A stretch of 64,000 nt of DNA from Nonomuraea cavernae. GTDB taxonomy: Bacteria > Actinomycetota > Actinomycetes > Streptosporangiales > Streptosporangiaceae. Shown here piece after piece: positions 50,392-57,679 of this stretch. A program made the translations under genes and the position numbers. The number at the start of each line of letters is the position of its first letter. Position 1 is the stretch's first letter. Location: positions 141,470-205,469 of the forward strand of contig NZ_BMNH01000013.1 in assembly GCF_014646355.1 (NCBI RefSeq). Reading direction: 5' to 3'. The notes beneath the pieces are model-generated. The model had not been told where the DNA came from. It saw only the letters and a program-made list of their open reading frames with translations, and searched no databases.

Positions 50392-50856
50392 TCAGGTATG
50401 GGTGATGAACGTGTTGGCCAGCATCACCAGGTCGATCCCGACCGTCTTGCAGCCCAGGTAGACGATCGTGGTCGCCGCCGCGGCCGTGATGACCAGCACG
50501 ATGACGCGGACCGTCCAGCCCTGCTTCTTGTACCACTCGGTCCAGGCGTGCAGCACCCGCTTGCCGAACTCGAGCAACCGGCGCGCCCAGTGGAACTCCG
50601 TGGCCAGCACCGCCAGGCCGGCGAACACGACCAGCCAGCCGGGGCCGGGGAAGGGCACCATGATGAGCCCCCCGACCACCATGACACCGCCGATCACGCC
50701 GATTATGATCTTGAGTGTGAGTGCGCCCGTGCGGTTGGACCTGATGCCGTCCAGCCAGCCGTGCAGCCCGTGACGACGTGCGGGCATGGCGGAGCGGCGT
50801 GCGGCCTCGTCCTTGACCACATCGGAGTCCCCGGTGTCGGAGTCATGGATCGGCAC
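50392..50856 (-). CDS. TIGR02611-type membrane protein with PGPGW motif
   Basis: 154 residues (GTG at 50856 chosen for its GGGGGGA upstream). Two hydrophobic helices surround MVPFPGPGWLVVFAGLAVLATEF, whose PGPGW motif is diagnostic of this actinobacterial family of unknown function; a further helix follows (IVLVITAAAATTIVYL). N-terminal tail of acidic and basic residues is cytoplasmic. Divergent from the PTE-like gene. Confidence 0.83.
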   Translation of the reverse strand: MPIHDSDTGDSDVVKDEAARRSAMPARRHGLHGWLDGIRSNRTGALTLKIIIGVIGGVMVVGGLIMVPFPGPGWLVVFAGLAVLATEFHWARRLLEFGKRVLHAWTEWYKKQGWTVRVIVLVITAAAATTIVYLGCKTVGIDLVMLANTFITHT

Positions 50857-50995
50857 TGTCCCCCCGGACGGTCGGTGTGTCCCCAGGATACGACGAGCCG
50901 GACAACAGTCAGTCGCAACCCAGGGCAATGACTCGAAAACCAGTCAATAGTAAAATATCCGCCCCGAACCACTGGCTTCCGGCAATCGTCAGTTA

Positions 50996-51913
50996 ATGTC
51001 TGATATGCCCGAGGTCATGCTACGCACCGTCACCGGCCCCATCCGCGCGGCCGCCATCACCGGTGCCGTTCTTCCCCATGAGCACCTGCGCGACGACATG
51101 CGGTGGGCGGTCGGCATCGACTCCGACCCGTACCGGTGGCTCGACGAGGAGCACACCGTCATCGCGGAGCTGCGGGACCTGCGCCAGTCCGACCAGCTCA
51201 ACCTGATCGTCGACCTGACCTGCATCGGCATGGGCCGGGACCCCGACACCCTGGCCCGCATCGCGGCCAGCAGCCGGGTGCCGGTCATCGCCGCGACCGG
51301 TCTGTTCGCCGAGCCGTTCACGCGGACCGGCCACACCGACGTGGAGACGCTCACCGGGCGGTTGCTGACCGACATCCTCGACGGCATCGACGGCACCGGG
51401 GTGTTCCCCGGCGTGATCGGCGAGGTCGGCTGCTGGGGCGCCCGCGCCACCCCCGCCGAGGAGAACGCCCTGATCGCCGCCGCCCGCGCCTCCCTCGCCA
51501 CCCGGCTGCCGGTCGCCACCCACGGCCAGGACAGCCTGGGCCTGCTGGAGATCCTGCTCGCCCAGGGCCTGCCCGCCTCGCGCGTCAGCGTCCGCCACAC
51601 CGGCCCCGACCTGCCCGCGGCCCGCAAGATCGCCGAGTCGGGCGCCTACGTGAGCCTGACCACCCTCGGCGCCGGCCCCGACGAGGCCGCCCGGATCGCG
51701 CTCGGCCTCATCGAGGACGGGCACACCGAGCGCCTGCTGGTCGGCACCGGGCTCAGCCGGGTTGCGCAGACCCAGAAGTACGGCGGGCCGGGGTACGCGC
51801 AGCTCTTCCACGCGCTGCTGCCGCGCCTGCGGGAGGTCGGCGTCGACGAGGACACCATCCGCGTCGTCACCCGCGACAACCCGCTGCGCTGGCTCACCGG
51901 CGTCTCCGTCTGA
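50996..51913 (+). CDS. Phosphotriesterase-family amidohydrolase, incomplete metal site
   Basis: 305 residues. PHEHL (His28, His30) provides the first metal pair; GEVGCWG a bridging Glu in place of the usual carboxylated Lys; ATHG and VRHTG the two further histidines. The last ligand, normally Asp in SxDxxW-like sequence, is replaced by LVGTGLSR, so metal binding at one site may be lost. Family members hydrolyse lactones and phosphotriesters; substrate unknown. ATG at 50996 is preceded by an AT-rich promoter-like stretch (AATAGTAAAATATCC). Confidence 0.8.
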   Translation: MSDMPEVMLRTVTGPIRAAAITGAVLPHEHLRDDMRWAVGIDSDPYRWLDEEHTVIAELRDLRQSDQLNLIVDLTCIGMGRDPDTLARIAASSRVPVIAATGLFAEPFTRTGHTDVETLTGRLLTDILDGIDGTGVFPGVIGEVGCWGARATPAEENALIAAARASLATRLPVATHGQDSLGLLEILLAQGLPASRVSVRHTGPDLPAARKIAESGAYVSLTTLGAGPDEAARIALGLIEDGHTERLLVGTGLSRVAQTQKYGGPGYAQLFHALLPRLREVGVDEDTIRVVTRDNPLRWLTGVSV

Positions 51914-51995
51914 TCGAGCCCCGGCCTCCGTCCCCACTGTTGAGGATCGAGCCCCAGCTCCGTCCCCATGGCCAAGGGGTGCCCCTTCAGGAGCT

Positions 51996-52102
51996 GGGTT
52001 CCTGTTCGTGCCCGAACCTGGGTTCCCGTTCGTGCCCGAACCTGGGTTCCCGTTCGTGCCCGAACCTGGGTTCCCGTTCGTGCCCAAACCTGGGTTCCTG
52101 TT
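51996..52102. repeat. 24-bp tandem array, four full copies
   Basis: Unit GGGTTC(C/T)(C/T)GTTCGTGCCC(G/A)AACCT repeated four times plus a partial fifth. Each unit contains the stem GTTCG-TGCC-CGAAC and, across the unit boundary, AACCTGGGTT. Not a CRISPR array because units are contiguous with no spacers. Confidence 0.9.
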
Positions 52103-52108
52103 GGGCCC

Positions 52109-52238
52109 GCGGAGGCGGGTGGGCGTTCCGGCCGACCGCGATTGCCCGGGGTCTGGTGATGTTCGCCTTCGGCGTTGTTTCGGGCGCGGGGGTACCTGGC
52201 ACGGTCTTAAGTCGGCCGGAACGCCCACCCGCCTCCGC
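52109..52238. repeat. Perfect 28-bp inverted repeat, 74-bp loop
   Basis: Arms at 52109-52136 and 52211-52238 are exactly complementary over all 28 positions and then diverge at once on both sides. Could form a long stable hairpin or be terminal repeats of a very small mobile element; no flanking target duplication is evident. Confidence 0.88.
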
Positions 52239-52445
52239 TTCACGGTGTCCGGCCTGTGCTGCTTGGTCGCCGTAGTGCTGGCTGGGGTCCTTCTTTTGTC
52301 TTCTCGCCGATGCTGAAGCGCCCGTTTCCGTCTTCGAGGGGCTGGTCGCCGTAGCTGAAGCTTTCACTTGCCGGCACAGTGCGGGTTGCCCTGCTCATCC
52401 CCGTGTGGTGCGCGGCGCGTGGAGGCGAGCGGGCACACTGATCGC

Positions 52446-53006
52446 ATGAGCGCTGTCTGGGTGATCAGCGGGCCGCCGGGGGCGGGCAAGTCCACGGTCG
52501 CGGCCGCGCTGCTCACCCGCCTCCTGCCGGTGCCCGCCCTGCTCGACAAGGACACCGTGTACGGCGACTTCGTGGCGGCGGTGCTGCGGGGCCACGGCCG
52601 CCCGCCCGGCGAGCGCGAGGGGCCGTGGTACGACGAGCACGTCAAGCGGTACGAGTACGCCGGGCTCACCCGGACCGCCAGGCAGATCCGGCAGCACGGC
52701 TGCCCGGTCATGCTGGACGGCCCGTTCACCGGCCAGGTCCACTCGGTGGACGCCTGGCGGCGGTGGGTCGAGGAACTGGGCGGCGCGCCGGTTCACCTGG
52801 TGTGGGTCCGTTCCGACGGCCCGACGCTGCGCGAGCGGCTGATCGCCAGGGGGTTCGAGCGTGACACGGGCAAACTGGCGGCGTTCGGGGAGTTCCTGAA
52901 GGCGATCCGGGTGGACGAGCCGCCGGCCGTACCCCATCTGGAGATCGACGGGCGGCGCGGGGCGGCGCCGCTGGACGAGCAGCTCACGGCGGCGGGGCTG
53001 ACCTAA
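52446..53006 (+). CDS. P-loop small-molecule kinase-like protein
   Basis: 186 residues. Walker A GPPGAGKST; LLDKDTVYGDFVAAV and VMLDGPFTGQ resemble the substrate-binding and Walker-B regions of the shikimate-kinase/chloramphenicol-phosphotransferase-like AAA_33 group; ARGFERDTGK carries lid arginines. It probably phosphorylates a small molecule; the substrate is unknown. ATG at 52446. The stop overlaps the convergent DUF1445 gene by four bases. Confidence 0.8.
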   Translation: MSAVWVISGPPGAGKSTVAAALLTRLLPVPALLDKDTVYGDFVAAVLRGHGRPPGEREGPWYDEHVKRYEYAGLTRTARQIRQHGCPVMLDGPFTGQVHSVDAWRRWVEELGGAPVHLVWVRSDGPTLRERLIARGFERDTGKLAAFGEFLKAIRVDEPPAVPHLEIDGRRGAAPLDEQLTAAGLT

Positions 53007-53782
53007 CCCACCCGGTATCTCTCGTCGCGCACGTCGAGGATCGCCATGTGACCCGGCAGGTGGCCGATCGCGTAGTCGACGCCGCTCGCCATGATCACGG
53101 CCTGCGGCGTCACCCCGCACGCCCAGAACAGCGGCACCTCCCCCGGCCGCACCTCGACGGGGTCGCCGAAGTCGGGCCGGGCCAGGTCGGCGATGCCGAG
53201 CGCGGCCGGGTCGCCGATGTGCACGGGCGCGCCGTGCACCAGCGGGTAGCGGCCGCTGACCTCGATCGCGGTCTCGACCAGCGTCTCGGGGACCGGCCGC
53301 ATCGACACGACGAGCGGCCCCGACAGGGTCGTGGTCGGCTCGCACGGGACGTTCGTCCGGTACATCGGCACGTTCGTCCCCAGCTCCAGATGACGGACCG
53401 GCACGCCCGCGTCGAGCAGCGCCCGCTCGAAGGTGAAGCTGCAGCCGATGAGGAACGGCACCAGGTCCTCGCGCCACTCCTCCACCACGTCGCCGAGGTC
53501 GGCGACCGGCCGCCCGTCACGGTAGAGCCGGTAACCGGGCAGGTCGGTGCGCAGGTCGCCGGTGAACAGGCCGGTGCTCCACGCCCCCGGCTCGCCCACG
53601 TCGAGCAGCGGGCAGGCGCGTGCGTTGCGGTGGGCGAACAGCAGCAGCTCGTAGCCGAGCTGTCTGGGCACGGCGATCAGGTTGGCCTGTGTCCAGCCCC
53701 TGCACCAGCCCGCGGTCGGCACTCTCTCACCCTCACGGAAGCGCCTGCGCGCCTGCGCGGGGGTCAGGTCTGCGACATCCAC
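53003..53782 (-). CDS. DUF1445 (D-glutamate cyclase/hydro-lyase-like) protein
   Basis: 259 residues, matching the 260-270 of the family. The blocks WCRGWTQANLIAVP, LGTNVPMYRTNVPC, VHGAPVHIGDP and VPLFWACGVTPQAVI are typical of putative hydro-lyases (YcsI/DUF1445), some of which act on D-glutamate-derived cyclic compounds. Catalytic details are not deducible. Cytosolic; next to the P-loop kinase gene, convergent. Confidence 0.87.
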   Translation of the reverse strand: MDVADLTPAQARRRFREGERVPTAGWCRGWTQANLIAVPRQLGYELLLFAHRNARACPLLDVGEPGAWSTGLFTGDLRTDLPGYRLYRDGRPVADLGDVVEEWREDLVPFLIGCSFTFERALLDAGVPVRHLELGTNVPMYRTNVPCEPTTTLSGPLVVSMRPVPETLVETAIEVSGRYPLVHGAPVHIGDPAALGIADLARPDFGDPVEVRPGEVPLFWACGVTPQAVIMASGVDYAIGHLPGHMAILDVRDERYRVG

Positions 53783-54023
53783 CCTTCGACAGTACGTCAG
53801 GACTGAAATCGCGCCAGGCGCGAGAGGTCACCGTGAGGGCGACTTACCTGGTGGGTCGCGTCTCCCTCGGCACGCCGGTCGCCGAACGGGTCGAACTCGC
53901 CTCTGGAAAATCGAAGAGAAAACACTCGGCTCGAATTGGAGCATGCTCGAAGTGTGACTTCCGTTGGGAACTCTTGCGCCCTGGCACATCGTTGATTCCA
54001 GCAGGACGGGGATGGGGGCCGAG

Positions 54024-54563
54024 ATGGGCCGCAGGAAGCGCAGACGGAGACCTTTCCATCAGCCTGGAATACCAGATGATTCCGCACCGGTCGATTCTCC
54101 TTCTTATGCCCGGTTGTCGGCGTGGGATCGGCTGTCCTCCTTTCACGGCGAGGCCGCGATCCTGATGATGCTGGCGGCTGTCGTCATCACGATCGCGACG
54201 ATAGATGACGTCAGGCGAGTCGCACGATTACAGGCACACGGCATTCCGGCTACGGCGACGGTCACCGACGTGCATCGTTCTAGACGTGGAAGCCCGTATG
54301 AAGCCGAAGTCACCTTCACCACGCGCGACGGCATCAGGATCGATACGAGGGTCGGTGCTCACCGTTGGGACGGCCCCCCAGTGATAGGGGATTCTCGGCC
54401 GGTGCTCTACGGTCCAACCGACCCGGAGGGCGAAGTGCTGGACAGGCGCGTGAAGTTCGTCCATGCCACGCATTGGCTAGGAGCCGCCGCGATCCTTCTG
54501 CTCGTTCCTCTGGCGATTGCCATGTGGCGCCAAGGTCCCCGATTGTTTCGCTGGTCCGGATGA
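54024..54563 (+). CDS. DUF3592 membrane protein
   Basis: 179 residues: basic N-terminus (MGRRKRRRR), a membrane helix (AAILMMLAAVVITIATI), a DUF3592-type beta domain (GIPATATVTDVHRSRRGSPYEAEVTF...VGDSRPVLYGPTDPEG, here VIGDSRPVLYGP) and a second helix (AAILLLVPLAIAMW). DUF3592 proteins are of unknown function and often in mobile or lineage-specific spots. The region 53,880-54,600 is less GC-rich than its surroundings, hinting at recent acquisition. GGGGG site before ATG 54024. Confidence 0.75.
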   Translation: MGRRKRRRRPFHQPGIPDDSAPVDSPSYARLSAWDRLSSFHGEAAILMMLAAVVITIATIDDVRRVARLQAHGIPATATVTDVHRSRRGSPYEAEVTFTTRDGIRIDTRVGAHRWDGPPVIGDSRPVLYGPTDPEGEVLDRRVKFVHATHWLGAAAILLLVPLAIAMWRQGPRLFRWSG

Positions 54564-54637
54564 AATCGTGAGGACGTAGGCACACGTCTCTTCTCAAGGA
54601 AGCGACGTCACGCGCGAACGCCCACACCGGGCCAGGT

Positions 54638-55057
54638 TCAGCCGGATCTGACGGGCTCCACCGGCTTGGCGGCCCGCTCGTCGTAGGCCCGCCTGGCGGC
54701 GATCACCTCGTCGGCGTGCTCGCCCGACCATCCGGCGATCACGCCGAGCATGACGGTGGCGCTCCTGCCCAGGTCCGTGAGCTCGTAGTCGACCCGGGGC
54801 GGGATCGTCGGGTAGACGGTGCGGGTCGCCAGCCCGTCGCGTTCGAGCGCGCGGAGGGTCTGCGACAGCATCTTCTGGGTGATGCCGTCGAGCATCCTGC
54901 GCAGTTCGTTGAACCGGCGGGGGCCGCCGAGCAGCGCGCCGATGGCCAGCCCGGTCCACTTGTTGGTGAAGATGTCGAACACGATGCGGGGCTTGCACGC
55001 CTCGAAGAACGCGTTGGCCCCGCCGTACTGCCGGAGATCCGGGAAGTTGGTATCCAT
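54638..55057 (-). CDS. HxlR-family transcriptional regulator
   Basis: 139 residues of the HxlR winged helix: ANAFFEACKPRIVFDIFTNKWTGLAIGALLGGPRRFNELRRML, with the C of ACKP at the redox-sensing cysteine position of YodB/HypR-like members. These regulators respond to quinones and electrophiles. An operator-like palindrome lies directly upstream (55060-55073), overlapping its own ribosome site. Divergent from a quinone-oxidoreductase gene, its likely target. Confidence 0.9.
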   Translation of the reverse strand: MDTNFPDLRQYGGANAFFEACKPRIVFDIFTNKWTGLAIGALLGGPRRFNELRRMLDGITQKMLSQTLRALERDGLATRTVYPTIPPRVDYELTDLGRSATVMLGVIAGWSGEHADEVIAARRAYDERAAKPVEPVRSG

Positions 55058-55059
55058 CA

Positions 55060-55073
55060 GGTACCTGAGTACC
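55060..55073. promoter_or_regulatory. HxlR-type operator GGTAC-CTGA-GTACC
   Basis: Perfect inverted repeat three bases before the HxlR start codon, between it and the divergent oxidoreductase. GTAC-containing palindromes are the usual HxlR/YodB target type; binding here would block both transcripts. Confidence 0.6.
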
Positions 55074-55148
55074 AGAAAGGTGCCTTCTTTCCAAGCGATA
55101 CCAGCCCCCGCCAGCATTGCGACATCCAACGAAACAAGGAGATGTCGT

Positions 55149-56081
55149 ATGCGTGCGATCATTCAGCAGGCCTTCGGCGAGCCCGACGTGCTTGAGCTCG
55201 CGGAGGTCGAACGGCCCACACCCCAGAGGCATGAGGTGCTGGTCCGGGTGCGGGCCGCGGGCGTCAACCCGCCTGACTGGCGGATCCGGCGCACGCCCTT
55301 CCCGCCCCACTACACCGAGCCCCCGCTGATCCTCGGCTGGGACGTGTCCGGGGTGGTGGAGGAGGCCGGGCAGCACGTCGGCCGGTTCAGGCCGGGTGAC
55401 GAGGTGTTCGGCATGCTGAACTTCCCGGACCCGGCCGGGGCCTACGCCGAGTACGTCGTGGCCCGGCCGCGCCAGCTGGCCCGCAAGCCGGCCGGCGTCG
55501 ATCACGTTCAGGCCGCGGCGCTGCCGATGTCGGCGCTGAGCGCGTGGCAGGCGTTCGAGGACATCGCCGAGGTCCTGCCGGGGCACCGGGTGCTCGTCCA
55601 CGGCGCGGCGGGCGGCGTCGGGCACCTGGCCGTCCAGCTCGCGAAGCTGCGCGGTGCCTACGTGATCGGCACCGCCAGGGCGTCCAAGCACGACTTCGTA
55701 CGGAGCCTGGGCGCGGACGAGATGATCGACTACACCAGCGTGGACTTCGCGGAGGTGGTCTCGGACGTCGACGTCGTGCTCGACATGGTGGGCCGGGACT
55801 ACCCCCACAGGTCGCTGAGGGTGCTGCGTCCCGGCGGCGCCTTCATCGGGGGCGCGGGCATGTACGCCGAGGCCGTCGAGGAATACCAGCGATCGGGCCT
55901 CCGGTGGGGCCACTTCGCCGTCGAACCGGACCACGCCGCGCTGGAGCAGGTGGCCTCGCTCGTCGCCTCCGGGAAGCTGGCCGCCCACGTGGACCGGGTC
56001 TTCCCGCTGGCCGACGCGGCCAAGGCGCATGTGCTGATGGAGAGCGGCGACTTCGTGGGCAAGCTGGTGCTGGAGGTCTGA
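55149..56081 (+). CDS. NADP-dependent zinc-less alcohol/quinone oxidoreductase
   Basis: 310 residues. MDR fold: VRAAGVNPPDWRIRR (start of the catalytic domain), ILGWDVSGVVEEAG, and the NADP motif VHGAAGGVGHLAVQLAK. No zinc-binding cysteines, so quinone-oxidoreductase-like. AAGGAG ribosome site before ATG 55149. Regulated presumably by the HxlR protein across the promoter, as in electrophile-stress pairs. Confidence 0.93.
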   Translation: MRAIIQQAFGEPDVLELAEVERPTPQRHEVLVRVRAAGVNPPDWRIRRTPFPPHYTEPPLILGWDVSGVVEEAGQHVGRFRPGDEVFGMLNFPDPAGAYAEYVVARPRQLARKPAGVDHVQAAALPMSALSAWQAFEDIAEVLPGHRVLVHGAAGGVGHLAVQLAKLRGAYVIGTARASKHDFVRSLGADEMIDYTSVDFAEVVSDVDVVLDMVGRDYPHRSLRVLRPGGAFIGGAGMYAEAVEEYQRSGLRWGHFAVEPDHAALEQVASLVASGKLAAHVDRVFPLADAAKAHVLMESGDFVGKLVLEV

Positions 56082-56091
56082 CGTCCCGCCG

Positions 56092-56340
56092 TCAGTACTC
56101 GACCTCGAACGTGTGCGGCCCGAGCGTGAACCCGTCTCCCTTGGGCAGCACATGGCCCTGGTCGGTCAGCGTGGCCAGGCTCCGCCGTACCTCGTCCTCG
56201 GTCAGGCCGGTCGAGTGGACCAGCTCGCCGAGCCCGGCGCCGCGACCTTCCACGGCCAGCGAGGCGAGCGCCTCGTACACATGGATGTCCACGTCGGACA
56301 GTGCCTGCACATCGTGCACCTCATGGTGGTCGGTCATCAC
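56092..56340 (-). CDS. Small winged-helix-like protein
   Basis: 82 residues: VYEALASLAVEGRGAGLGELVHSTGLTEDEVRRSLATLTDQGHVLPKGDG is a winged-helix DNA-binding motif similar to that of IclR/MarR; the rest is only a short tail (FTLGPHTFEVEY). Translationally coupled (ATGA) to the DUF6158 gene upstream, so both are in one operon. It may be a small regulator. Confidence 0.7.
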   Translation of the reverse strand: MMTDHHEVHDVQALSDVDIHVYEALASLAVEGRGAGLGELVHSTGLTEDEVRRSLATLTDQGHVLPKGDGFTLGPHTFEVEY

Positions 56341-56561
56341 CGCTGCCTCGCTCCCTCCCTGAGCCTGCCGGGATCCACGTCACGCTCAGGGTTGCGGCGC
56401 AGATATTCGCCTTCGAGCTCGTTCGTCCGCAAGGTGTGCGTCGCGAGCGCGTCGTCGGAGCCGTGCAGCAGGGTGTCGGTACGCGTCATATGGAGTTGCC
56501 GCAGCTCGCGCATGAGGTCGTCGTCAGGGAGTTCCCTGGGGTCGATGCCCATCGTCGTCAT
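56337..56561 (-). CDS. DUF6158 family small protein
   Basis: 74 residues: MGIDPRELPDDDLMRELRQLHMTRTDTLLHGSDDALATHTLRTNELEGEYL-type; the LPDDDLMRELRQLHMTR and ALATHTLRTNELE blocks identify the DUF6158 actinobacterial family of unknown function. ATG at 56561; a longer reading from 56594 is less likely. First gene of a two-gene operon with the winged-helix gene and divergent from a LysR gene across nested palindromes. Confidence 0.78.
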   Translation of the reverse strand: MTTMGIDPRELPDDDLMRELRQLHMTRTDTLLHGSDDALATHTLRTNELEGEYLRRNPERDVDPGRLREGARQR

Positions 56562-56585
56562 GAGGTAGCCCCTACCCCAGAAGAC

Positions 56586-56630
56586 CCTCGACAATATCTG
56601 TCATATTTCCTGACATAAGACCATTGTCGA
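56586..56630. promoter_or_regulatory. Nested palindromes in the LysR/DUF6158 promoter
   Basis: Outer perfect nine-base inverted repeat CTCGACAAT (56586-56594) and ATTGTCGAG (56622-56630); inner TGTCA (56598-56602) and TGACA (56610-56614) with seven bases between. The inner one fits the LysR T-N11-A box. Shared by both divergent genes. Confidence 0.7.
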
Positions 56631-56658
56631 GTGGAGATGGCCGCCTTACCTTCCCGTT

Positions 56659-57594
56659 ATGGACCTCGAGCTCAGGCACCTCAGGATCGTCCGCGCGGTC
56701 GCGGACGCGGGAAGTGTGAGCAAGGCCGCGTCCCTCCTCGGGTTGGCCCAGCCGGCCCTGACCGCACAGCTCAAGCGCATCGAGAGGGTGCTCGGCGGCG
56801 CCCTGTTCGAACGCGATCGGCACGGCGCCAGACCGACCCGGCTCGGCGAACTGGTGCTCGCCAGGGCCCGGGTGCTCCTGCCCGCGGCCCAGGAACTCCA
56901 GAACGAGGCCGTACGCTTCGCCCACTCCCCCACCCCCGGCTTCCGCATCGGCGCCACCAACGGCCCGATCCTCGGCGGCCTCGTCCACCGGCTCGCCGCC
57001 GAGCGGCCGGTCACCACCTACACGAGCTGGTCCTCCCACGAGCTCACCGCCATGGCCGAGCTGGGCCGCCTCGACTACGTGCTGACCGACGCCTGCGGCG
57101 ACAGCGGCCTCCCCACCGGCACGCTGCTGTGGGAGACGATCAGCCTCGACCCCGTCTTCGCCCTCGTCGGCGAGACCCACCCGGGCGCCAAGGAGAAGGA
57201 GCTGGAGCTGGCCGACCTGGCCGACGAGCAGTGGGCGGTCACACCGGCCGACGGCTGCTTCACCGACTGCTTCGCGATGGCCTGCGCACGGGCCGGCTTC
57301 ACCCCCGGAACGATCTACGAGACGGACGTCGCGACCTGCGGGCACCTCGCCCAGGTCGGCCGCGCCGTGGTGCTCTGCCAGGCCACCCACCAGCCCGCGC
57401 CGGGGCTGGTGATGGTGCCGTTCGCGGGCGCGCCGCTGCGCTGGCGGCACCTGCTCGGCCGGCACCCGTCCACCCCCGACGGCCCCTGGGTCGTCTCCCA
57501 GGCCAAACGAGCCCACGCCGAGTCCGTACGGCGAAGCCCCGTCTACCGGGACTGGCTGGTGCGCAATCCCGGCTTCGGCACCACCACCCCATAG
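56659..57594 (+). CDS. LysR-family transcriptional regulator
   Basis: 311 residues. Winged helix in the first 60 (MDLELRHLRIVRAVADAGSVSKAASLLGLAQPALTAQLKR), then the effector-binding fold (about 90-300). The DNA upstream holds a strong nested palindrome, so it probably represses or activates itself and the DUF6158 operon. Nothing identifies the effector. Plus strand, followed by the S1 protease gene; those two are separated by 85 bases. Confidence 0.92.
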   Translation: MDLELRHLRIVRAVADAGSVSKAASLLGLAQPALTAQLKRIERVLGGALFERDRHGARPTRLGELVLARARVLLPAAQELQNEAVRFAHSPTPGFRIGATNGPILGGLVHRLAAERPVTTYTSWSSHELTAMAELGRLDYVLTDACGDSGLPTGTLLWETISLDPVFALVGETHPGAKEKELELADLADEQWAVTPADGCFTDCFAMACARAGFTPGTIYETDVATCGHLAQVGRAVVLCQATHQPAPGLVMVPFAGAPLRWRHLLGRHPSTPDGPWVVSQAKRAHAESVRRSPVYRDWLVRNPGFGTTTP

Positions 57595-57679
57595 CACCGC
57601 GATAGGGGCGAAGTGGTATCTCCTCGCGCCCCCTGGCCGCCGTTACGTTGACGGCACCCCCAGCCACAAGGAGACAGGG

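Larger units (their letters stand above)
51914..52445. other. Gene-free structured island
   Basis: No gene is supported on either strand across 532 bases. It holds a four-copy 24-bp tandem array (51996-52091), a perfect 28-bp inverted repeat with a 74-bp loop (52109-52238), and near-direct repeats TGGTCGCCGTAG at 52264 and 52345. Open frames here are by-products of the repeats. Confidence 0.75.

Noticed and set aside
51996..52102. CRISPR-like repeats
   Set aside because: Units are contiguous and contain no variable spacers; no cas genes in the window.
51968..52159. 62-residue frame WVPVRARTWVPVRAR
   Set aside because: Created by the 24-bp array; no start context or family.
52395..53477. 360-residue frame, minus strand
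   Set aside because: Overlaps the P-loop kinase and DUF1445 genes; Arg/Gly-rich shadow.
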